A stretch of 64,000 bases of DNA from Nitzschia sp. DOCU1 (taxonomy: Eukaryota > Bacillariophyta > Bacillariophyceae > Bacillariales > Bacillariaceae): assembly GCA_951394045.1 (NCBI GenBank), contig OX595991.1, forward strand, positions 1,612,001-1,676,000. The letters are read 5' to 3'. Position 1 is the stretch's first letter. Every line of letters starts with the position of its first letter. The position numbers and the translations under genes were made by a program. The notes below the pieces were generated by a model, which searched no databases, was not told where the DNA came from, and worked only from the letters and a program-made list of their open reading frames with translations. This document shows, piece after piece, positions 1 through 8,278 of the stretch.

Positions 1-1
1 A

Positions 2-694
2 CGACTCTTTGTACACTGCGCTCAACACTACCGACAAAACGGGCAGAGCTTGGGAGGACACTTCTTACGAGGTTTCTGTGGGTCGGCTGCGGACTTGGAC
101 TTCCTCGAGCTTGGTGTGAAAGACAAAGAAGGACGCTTCACGCTAGGTCCATTGTACGACAACACAGCTACAATTCTGCAGCTCACGAATCTGGAACAAG
201 AGACTCTATCACTCGAGTACTTTCACAAGTTGGCCTCTCAGGCCGCACGCAATGGTTTCGGAATCCTTACCCAATCACCATTTAAGATCTACTACGGTGC
301 CTTGCTCCGAAAATCGATGAGTCGGGACTCTGAGGAGCATCAACGCAACATGCGTCAGGTAGCACAAGCTCTAGTTGGGAGCAACCAACTCGAGCGTGGC
401 ATGGATCGTGACATTGAAGCGAAGGTGGCCCCCGAAGTGTGCGCTGTGTTCCCCTTGACTGCTCGTTGCAATCACTCGTGTGAACCGAATGCCGAGGTCA
501 AAAGCCAAGAGTTTGTGGATTGCCACATTGATGTTGTTGCGCTCCGGGATATATCAATTGGAGAAGAACTTTTGATCAGTTATATCCCGTGCGGTGCGGG
601 AGTGGGGAAACGATCGACAGCCCAGAGAAGGCGGGAGCTTCAGGCAAAGTATATGTTTTATTGCGACTGTCCGCGATGTATTAGTAACATGTAA
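2..694 (+). CDS. SET-domain (SMYD-like) protein, 3' part only
   Basis: The reading frame is open from the first bases of the window, so the gene starts upstream and about 230 C-terminal residues are visible. The second half has the SMYD-type SET core: NHSCEPNAEV (SAM- and substrate-binding motif), then VVALRDISIGEELLISYI (catalytic-tyrosine segment), then a zinc-binding post-SET cluster ending CDCPRCI. Proteins with this layout methylate lysines of histones or other proteins, usually in cytosol and nucleus; the substrate here cannot be told. No MYND zinc finger is visible, but it would lie in the missing part or in an earlier exon. The stop is TAA at 692-694. Family assignment is firm; orthology to a particular SMYD is not. 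Confidence 0.8.
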   Translation, partial: RLFVHCAQHYRQNGQSLGGHFLRGFCGSAADLDFLELGVKDKEGRFTLGPLYDNTATILQLTNLEQETLSLEYFHKLASQAARNGFGILTQSPFKIYYGALLRKSMSRDSEEHQRNMRQVAQALVGSNQLERGMDRDIEAKVAPEVCAVFPLTARCNHSCEPNAEVKSQEFVDCHIDVVALRDISIGEELLISYIPCGAGVGKRSTAQRRRELQAKYMFYCDCPRCISNM

Positions 695-1373
695 TCCTGG
701 AACATCGTAATAGTGAGCATATGAATGCTAGAAGCCGGATTTGGCCTTGGGCACCTTGCCTTTCTTCTTACTTCGTAGTTGGCACCCGGCACCAGGGTAC
801 TACTATTGACTTGAGAAACAAGTTATCATTCCCCTATTGGAATACCGGATGCTGCGGGAACACCTGTCTCGTTATTCATAACTCATATGTAGCGGATCGC
901 ATGTTTGTTCTCGACTTGCTAGTGAGTGCTTACGAATGCAAACGTTGCTGGAATTCGGATTTCTCTCTCTGCTTGTAAATGTAGCAACGACAGGTGACGT
1001 TTTGGTTAAAACAGATGAATCCTTTGTCTGTTGAAGGTAGAGGGGGGGTCTTCATCCATGACAATAACAAAGAGAGTCGACTGGGATTCCAATCGATGGG
1101 ATAGTACCAGCAGTATTAGTCGATCGATTCCATTATTTGTTAGTCGATGGATTCGACTTTATGGCGCCTCCTCCTTGTGTTGCCCTAGAAAAGAAACGAT
1201 AAATCAGAAAAAGAAAGAAAAGGAGCAATCCACCGGAAAGAACAAAAACACCAAGAAAACAACCCCCGAACCTCAAATAAAAATAATGGGGCGGACAGTA
1301 GATAGTCCTCGCGGATTCCGATCCGCCGGGAACGCGGGTCGTTTAAAAAATAAGACCTCTTAACCCCCCAAAT
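695..1373. other. Gene-free stretch downstream of the SET gene
   Basis: Short open frames here lack recognisable motifs, and several have no ATG. The 1190-1370 stretch is A-rich and low in complexity. I see no gene. Confidence 0.5.
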
Positions 1374-1446
1374 TTCTTAGGGAAATGATTGGTTACGGTT
1401 GATGCCCAGAGAATCTATGGGCGCGACAACGCATAGGAAAATACCC
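1374..1446 (+). repeat. Composite repeat: direct copy fused to an inverted copy
   Basis: Positions 1374-1415 match 3968-4009 in direct orientation (42 bp, about two mismatches). From 1415 to 1446 the sequence is the exact reverse complement of 4133-4164 (32 bp). The two blocks meet at a GAATC. The segment therefore joins the left halves of two sequences that lie about 2.6-2.7 kb downstream, one of them inverted. Confidence 0.85.
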
Positions 1447-1789
1447 CAAGATTTTTTTTATACCGGACCGTAGATATATATGAGGCCGGCGCGCAATTTT
1501 ACCATGCCGGCGATCACGCCAGGCCACCATTTTGGTCACATTGTTCACAGTATTCCGTTTAGTCATTTTATGATCCGGACCACATGCCGAAACGCCTCGT
1601 AGAAACGATGCCGCATCGTGGCCCTGTTACTGAAAAATTTAGCCGCCGCTTCAGCCAATGAGAGAGTGCGATTTCCCAAGAAAGACTCGTGAATGGACGA
1701 ACCTCTCGAAACACAAGAACTGCAATAACGACAACAGCAAACCTTTTGAAGTCAAAAAACAACATATAACTCGCCCATCAAAGCCACTA

Positions 1790-2800
1790 TCAAGTGTAGC
1801 TCAAGTTCAAAAGACGTAAAATTGAATTCCTGATCGAATGGTACCCTACTACACTCCGTGGTGGCAAAATCCGTGGAGCAATCGCCTGGATTCTGAGGCC
1901 CTGTTGAGGTACTTATCGTGTTGGAGCTGGACATTGGGGACGATATCTCGCCGACCCGATCCCTAATTCTTTGTCAAATAGGTTCCAAAGACGCCAAATT
2001 GAATTACGGATCTAAGGGTACTTTGCTACATTATTTGGAGGCAATATCCATGGAAGAATCGCCTGGAGTCTGAGGCCCTGTTGAGGTGCTGCCTGTGTGG
2101 GGCCTTGACATGGGGGACGATATCTCGCCGTCCCGATCCCAAATTCTTTGTCAAATAGGTTCCAAAGACGCCAAATTGAATTACGGATCAAATGAGACCT
2201 TGTCAGATTCGGTATCTTCAATAGCCGTGGAGAAATCGCCTGGAGTCTGAGGCCCTGTTGAGGTGCTGCCTGTGTGGGGCCTTGACATGGGGGACGATAT
2301 CTCGCCGTCCCGATCCCAAATTCTTTGTCAAATAGGTTCCAAAGACGCCAAATTGAATTACGGATCAAATGAGACCTTGTCAGATTCGGTATCTTCAATA
2401 GCCGTGGAGAAATCGCCTGGAGTCTGAGGCCCTGTTGAGGTGCTGCCTGTGTGGGGCCTTGACATGGGGGACGATATCTCGCCGACCCGATCCCAAATTC
2501 TTTGTCAAATAGGTTCCAAAGACGCCAAATTGAATTTCGGATCGAAGGGTGCTTTGCTACATTACTTGGGGGCAATATCCGTGGAGAAATCGCCTGGAGT
2601 CTAAGGCCCTCTTGAGGCCCTTCACGTTTTGATGCTCGACATGGCCGACGATTTCTTGTCAACCAAAACGGCTATCGAATGCAAACTAGTTTCCATAGAC
2701 GCCTAATTTAATTCTACATTGAATGAGACTCTATCAGACTCGCTATCATCAATAGTCAAGTCGCTATCACCCGAATACTGGAGTCATCTCAAGCTCCTGC
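1790..2800. repeat. 177-bp tandem repeat array with two alternating subtypes
   Basis: The landmark TTCTTTGTCAAATAGG starts at 1967, 2144, 2321 and 2498, exactly 177 bp apart. A diverged copy precedes it (about 1790-1966) and another follows (about 2675-2800). The unit has a constant part and a variable block of about 40 bp in two versions. Version A is in the copies at 1967 and 2498 and, decayed, in the first copy. Version B is in the copies at 2144 and 2321 and, decayed, in the last. The two central B copies are almost identical. Because 177 is 3 x 59, a minus-strand frame stays open through the array (about 2012-2662), but it has no ATG at its 5' end, so I treat it as a by-product of the period. 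Confidence 0.9.
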
Positions 2801-3341
2801 ATTCCTGCCAATGCCTGTTCCTTACTACTGTGGCGTCAAAATGATCTCGCCGCCGTACCCGTTTTGCACAGAGCTCTATTGGTATGTTTTGAGAAGTTCT
2901 GTTGGTGCGGTAGGGCGGAGCTAGTCTAGGGAATAAGAACGATGCCATAGAATGCACCATTGTCATTGTCATTTTTGTCGGATGGCAATTTCGTCGCGAT
3001 CTTGTGTTGAAAATTTTTAGGGAAAGGGCAGCAAAAAAGAGGGAAAAGGGGAAAAAAGAAGGAAAAAGAAAAAGAAGTTTCGGGTTCCATCGTGGCAGAT
3101 TCCATTCGGATCCACGTCTTAGCCAAGAAAGAACAATGATTTACTTAACAAAGATCAGAAATGATCTAAGCCTGGGCAGCAAAAGGGGAGCCATTATTGC
3201 CTAAAGGGAATCCATTAAATCAAACTGTGACCATTATCCAATGAAATTGCTTAGATTTTGTCTTATCTCTGACTTACCAAAAGTCTTATCTCCGAAGCAA
3301 CGTGCTTTGGAAGAGAAAGAGTCGATACCGATACCCATTAC
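2801..3341. other. Gene-free stretch
   Basis: Contains an A/G-rich run around 3010-3080 and only short frames without recognisable motifs. No gene is supported. Confidence 0.5.
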
Positions 3342-3898
3342 ATGTCCCTTCCGATATTTGCAAATTCCAAAAATCAAACGAGGACGTTTAATGACTACGA
3401 CGACGCCCCCACCACCGGCGCTGCTATCAAATCGGCGGCTGCATATATTCGACACCATTATGATGTCGTCAACATCGCTGGTCTTTCAAGTCGTCGGTTA
3501 TTACCGTCCGTTGTTTCAAATGAGGAGGAAAGCGCCGTTGTTTCAAATGAGGACGAAAGTGCGGCGGCGGCGCCGGCGGCTGCCGATGATGATGCGATGA
3601 ACGAAACGTCCCGTCGTTCATGCTTATAATCGACGACGAAAGCAACGCCACCATTATTGCTATCGATTCGGTGACAACATATCCGGATGATAATAGTAAT
3701 AGTAGTATTGGTAGTATCTCAAGTAGTAGTACTATCAGTATCAAAAGCATTCGTCGTCGCACCCATCAAAATGTTGCAGGGGTCGTTTTTGGAAGAGGGA
3801 ATCTCAGATGCTGCGAGTGGCAGCGTGAGCATCGATGTGGACCGTCAGACAAGCCGACAGCAACTTTTGCAAAGACGCGAGTAAGACAGAGTGGGTAG
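3342..3898 (+). other. Possible decayed or spliced coding region, unknown product
   Basis: An ATG frame at 3342-3629 encodes 95 residues rich in Ala, Asp, Glu and Ser, with a doubled VVSNE(E/D)ESA motif. Its stop overlaps a second frame (3620-3898) that begins MLIIDDESN and is Ser/Asn-rich. A single frame change near 3620 would join them, so this could be a frameshifted gene remnant or an unrecognised exon pair. Against this, the DNA is simple in sequence (TCG/GAC-rich triplets) and competing frames are open on both strands. The function is unknown. Confidence 0.2.
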
Positions 3899-3967
3899 GT
3901 TTCGTGACTGTTCAGCCCATAGTGGAATGAAGTTTGTTAAGTAAATAAGACATGACTTACTGATGTC

Positions 3968-4009
3968 TTCTTAGGGAAATGATTGGCTACGGTTGATGCC
4001 CAAAGAATC
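3968..4009 (+). repeat. Direct-repeat partner of 1374-1415
   Basis: This 42-bp block matches 1374-1415 with about two mismatches. It continues into AGAATCCACATCCCC (4004-4018), which recurs at 4163-4177. Confidence 0.85.
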
Positions 4010-4132
4010 CACATCCCCTGTGTTCGTTGCCACCAACAATTGATGTGAATGGCTCGAACTGGTCCATTCCCACGTGAAAGTCGCGGGATTGCCATTTATA
4101 TAAATATACGTTAGCAGATAAACTTTATTTTA

Positions 4133-4177
4133 GGGTATTTTCCTATGCGTTGTCGCGCCCATAGAATCCACATCCCC
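4133..4177 (-). repeat. Inverted-repeat partner of 1415-1446
   Basis: 4133-4164 is the exact reverse complement of 1415-1446. The following 15 bp (4163-4177) duplicate 4004-4018. It lies upstream of the SMC6 start, possibly in its promoter. Confidence 0.85.
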
Positions 4178-4427
4178 AACCTTTGTGCTGGAGCGGCTGG
4201 CGCGTCAGAAATTCGCGCCAATCTCGGATCCTCCCTCCGTCGTACGACTGTAGCGTCGCAACACAACAATGCCCGCCCTCCCGCGCGCTCGAACCCACGT
4301 TTGCTGCAGCGCTCGTTTTCCATTACTGCTCGAGGCCAAACATTCATATTTTTCGGCAGAGGCCATCCTTCATCAATTCACGCTGTACCCAGAGCCGCCC
4401 TTGGTCGAAGTACTTTATTGGAGCGCC

Positions 4428-7400
4428 ATGGGATCTCACACCCCTCGCGCCCTCAAGAAGCGGGCCTCTCCGCCACCGATCGATGATAGCGACGGAGAGA
4501 GTCCACAGAAGCGGAGCCGCCCTGAAGAAGCCGATGGCAAGGAGACGACTAGCGTTGCCAGCCGCATATCTGCTGCCGCGAGTGTCCCCAATGATCTCGG
4601 TCTGAAGCCCCCCGAGTGCGGGGTAATCACCGAGATCTATTGCGAGAATTTCATGTGCCACCGCAAACTCCGAGTCGAGCTTTGCCGCAATGTCAACTTC
4701 ATCTACGGACAGAATGGAAGTGGAAAGTCGGCCATTCTCGCCGCTATTCAGATCTGTTTGGGAGCTGGCGCTCGCCGCACTCATCGAGCCCGCAACCTGA
4801 AGGACCTTGTGCGCAAGGACTCTAACACCGGGTACGCCAAGGTACGCGTCACTCTGCTCAACAAGGGCGATGACGCCTACAAGCACGAAATCTATGGTGA
4901 TAAGATCACTGTAGAACGCACGATTGCGACTCGTGGAGGCTACAACGGGTACAAACTGTACGATGCAAACGGCAAGGAACGTTCCAAGAGCAAGAAAGAT
5001 CTAGACGAATTTCTGGACAAGGTCAACGCCCAGGTGGAGAACCCTGTGGCCATTTTGGATCAGGAAGAAGCCAAGAAGTTCTTGACTGGCAAGGCTGAGG
5101 ATAAGTATTCCTTCTTCATGAAGGCTACCGAGTTGGAGAGGATTGATCGCAATATTGCATCGACCATGGACCGCATCATGGAGTTGCAGGAGCAGGAAAA
5201 GCGGATGGAGCAGACTCTCGAAGCTGATGAGGAGCTTATGAAAGAGACGAAGAAGCAGTATGATCAGCACAAGGAGATTGAAAAAATGAAGCGCAAGCTT
5301 CATGGATGTGAGGAAGCTTTGGCGTGGGCGATGCACAAGGAAGCGAACGAACTGCTACAAGAAGAAGTTGAAGTAAGTGTTTTCGTCACGTTTCGACGTT
5401 GTGTTCAACCCTTTCCAACCCTGGTTTTGTTTTGCCTTGCAGAAAATCCGCCAATTTCGCGAGAAGGCTGCGAAACGTCAAGAGGAGCTTACTCAAGCCG
5501 AGGCCTCCACGCAAGAAGGCGACGCGGAAGAAATTGCCTTGCGGAACAAGGTTGAAGAGCTCACAAAAGAATGCGGAGAACAGGCTGATAGAAAGCGTGA
5601 AGCTGAGCAGGAACTAAAACGCGCCGCGGAACCTTTGAAAGGTATGAAACGCAATCTCAAGAACTTGATGGCAGAGAAGGGGGGAGCTATCCGGGCGCTT
5701 AGCAGCGCGCGTCAGCGCCTCGAAGAAAAACGGCGCGAAATCATCGCACGTGCTGGCTCTGCGGAATCAGAGGCAGCTAGGCGTAATCAGAAAATCGAGG
5801 GATTAGAGCACAAGATCCAAGAGGCAAAAGAGAAGTACGACCAGACGAAGCAAGACTTGACCGATTTGCATAGGGCTACAGAAGAACTCTCGCCTCATGT
5901 CGAGCAAGCTCGGAATAATGTTGCCGAGGCTAAGAGAAAGTTGAATGCTGTAGAAGGCACGATTGGAAGCTTGCAGTCCTCGTCAGGGAGCCCTCTTGCC
6001 GTCTTTGGTCAGAGATGTGGACAACTCAAACAAGCTATCGAAAAGGAACGTCGATTCCGAGGGCCGGTTTTAGGCCCTATAGGAGCTTACCTTAAGATCA
6101 TGCCTGGCAAGGAACATTTTGCAGCATTGGCGGAAAGTGCGTTGGGTAATGGCGTTCTGGATCGTTTCATCGTGACGAACGATCATGACCGCAAGCTTCT
6201 TCAGTCGTTGCGACAGAAAATAGGATGCCAGACTGACTGTGGCATTTTCCAGGTCGCAACTCACAATGGCAGGTACAAGGTTCCGGGCTCTCCCGTTGAG
6301 GGGATCGAAACGGTGGAAAGTACTTTCAACATTGCCGATGATCTCGTTTTCAACTGTCTTGTGGACAACTGCAAAATCGAGGAGCGTGCTCTTGCGCGGT
6401 CGAAAGAAGAATCCGAGCGAAAGCTCCTGGTCGACGACAGCGGAAAACTCACCATTCGTGGAAAGGTCAAGAACGTTTTTTTCTTACCAAGAGGCGATAA
6501 TTGGTCTATCAAAGGATCCAACATATCCATGGTTGCCAATCACAAGGAGTTGGGTAAGGGCAAAATTGGATTGGACAAAACCGCCGCCCTAGCAGAAGCG
6601 CGACGTGAAGCGGCTTCCATCAAGGAAAATCTCAAAGATTTATCACACGAGGAGAGCAAATTGGAGCACGAACATCATGAAAAGCAGAAAGCTTGGACCA
6701 AGGCCAAGAGAGAAAACCGAGCACTCCAGGACGTGATCAACAAGCTTACCGACGAAATTGATTCCATCAAGTCGGAGCAGGATACTGCCGTGAACTTTGA
6801 TACGGATACGTCCGATTTGGAACAAGACGTTGAAAATGCGCAGCAAGAGCTTGATGCCCTGAGCGGGCGGGAAGAAAAGCTCAAGGACGACATTGCTACC
6901 AAGGAGCCCGAAGTTGCGGAACTCGAAGCTAGATTGGAAGAGGTTACAACCCGCAACAAAAAAGTCCTCGAAGAGACTGATGTAGCTACCAAGGAGCTTA
7001 CTAGGTTCATGAACGGCCTTTCTCAGCGCGATCGGAAGCTTGAAAAGAAGCGTGACAAGTTGAAGCAGTTGCAAGAAATCGTCGAGCAGCAGGAGGCCAA
7101 GATCAGCGAGATCACTGATGACGTGAAGAAGTATTTGAAGTTCTCTCGGCGTCTTGCGTATGCAAGAATGCAGCGCGACGAGGAAGAGGAGAAAGTGGGC
7201 GGCGAACAGGAAGCTGATCCTTCCCAATTCTCTCAGGAACCCACGGACGAGGAGCTAGAGGCGATCGAAGTAAACGACGTTGAACGAGAATCGAAGTACT
7301 ACAAAGCAAGGGCAGAGAAGCTCCGCAAGAACATTGAGAAGGAAAAGGAACGCCGCAATGCCAACAAGGAGGATGCTCTTGCGGCCTTTGAGAAATACAA

Positions 7401-7986
7401 GCGAGCCAAGGAGATCTACGAAGGCAAGGTGGCACAACTCGAGGAAGTCTCTGGCGTCATGAGGCGTCTCACCGAAGACGTTCGTCAGCGCAAGAAGCGC
7501 TGGGAGCATTTCCGGAAGCATATCGCCGACAAGACAAGCATCGCGTTTGATGAAATTTTGAATCAGAAAGGTTCATCCGGTACTGTCGAGTTTGATTTCG
7601 AAAACCAGTCTCTGGACCTCATCGTCCAGAAGGACTCTGCCGACGCAAACAGTCAGCAGAAGGATGTGAAGGCACTTAGTGGTGGTGAGAGGTCCTACAC
7701 CACAATTGCCTTGCTTCTGGCACTTGGTGAAAGTCTCGAGACTCCTTTCAGGATTTTGGACGAGTTCGACGTATTCTTGGATCCTGTGACAAGAAAGTTG
7801 ACGATTGAGGCACTCATACAGATGGCAAAGAGTATGTCTCACCGCCAGTTTGTGTTCATTACCCCTCAAGATGTCTCGAACGTGAACACAGATCCGATGC
7901 TGAAAATTGTCAAAATGAATCCACCGGAACGGCGAAATGTCGTTGGTGGACCGACCCAGCAAACCTTGGATTTCTCGGAAGGCTAG
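4428..7986 (+). CDS. SMC6: SMC6, structural maintenance of chromosomes protein 6
   Basis: Two exons, 4428-5372 and 5443-7986, are joined in phase 0 across a 70-nt GTAAGT...GCAG intron and give 1,162 residues, normal for SMC6. The ATPase head is split. The Walker A motif GQNGSGKS lies near residue 94, preceded by ENFMCHRKL. The signature LSGGERS lies near 1060, and Walker B FRILDEFDVFLD near 1085-1096. Between them are two long coiled coils around a hinge (about 515-690). The FMCH and DEFDVF wording separates SMC6 from SMC1-5. SMC6 pairs with SMC5 in the nuclear SMC5/6 complex for recombination repair and replication-fork stability. I chose ATG 4428 because MGSHTPRALKKR opens a typical basic, disordered nuclear N-terminus; an in-frame ATG at 4269 would add 53 residues with no family likeness. 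Confidence 0.93.
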
Positions 7987-8112
7987 CGCGCCTCGTGAAT
8001 TTTTATGCGGTTTCGGAATGGCGCTATTTCTCTATATCTGTCGTCGCAGATGATGATTCCGCGTTTGCATCCATGACTTGGGTTGTCTAGCAGGTATATC
8101 TTTGCTCCTCTA

Positions 8113-8173
8113 CCCCCCCCCCCCCCTTTTAGACATAATTTCAGTTCTGCTGGTATTAATCCCCCCCCCCCCC
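8113..8173 (+). repeat. Two long poly-C tracts between convergent genes
   Basis: A C14 run (8113-8126) and a C13 run (8161-8173) lie in the 292-bp space between the convergent SMC6 and tepsin-like genes, likely in 3' untranslated sequence. Run lengths may be affected by sequencing error. Confidence 0.85.
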
Positions 8174-8278
8174 TACTGTCCTGTACTGATCCATGGAGTA
8201 GCGATATGCTGGCGACTTATGGTGGTCTGCTCTTCACCACATGAATACAATTGAATGGCTATTTTTTATCATAATAAT

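Noticed and set aside
721..1363. Two short plus-strand frames after the SET gene
   Set aside because: Composition is atypical (Trp/Cys-rich or Lys-rich low complexity), no motif is seen, and the second overlaps A-rich simple sequence.
1790..2800. CRISPR-like array
   Set aside because: Units are contiguous 177-bp copies without unique spacers, in a nuclear eukaryotic genome.
3241..3762. Overlapping frames on both strands around 3241-3762
   Set aside because: Triplet-rich simple sequence keeps several frames open at once; only the 3342 frame has plausible composition, and it is listed at low confidence.
4269..4427. Upstream start for SMC6 at ATG 4269
   Set aside because: It would add 53 residues with no SMC6 likeness; ATG 4428 starts a typical basic, disordered nuclear N-terminus.
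6643..7227. Leu/Phe-rich minus-strand frames opposite SMC6
   Set aside because: They are shadows of the Lys/Glu-rich coiled coil on the plus strand and lie within a firm coding exon.
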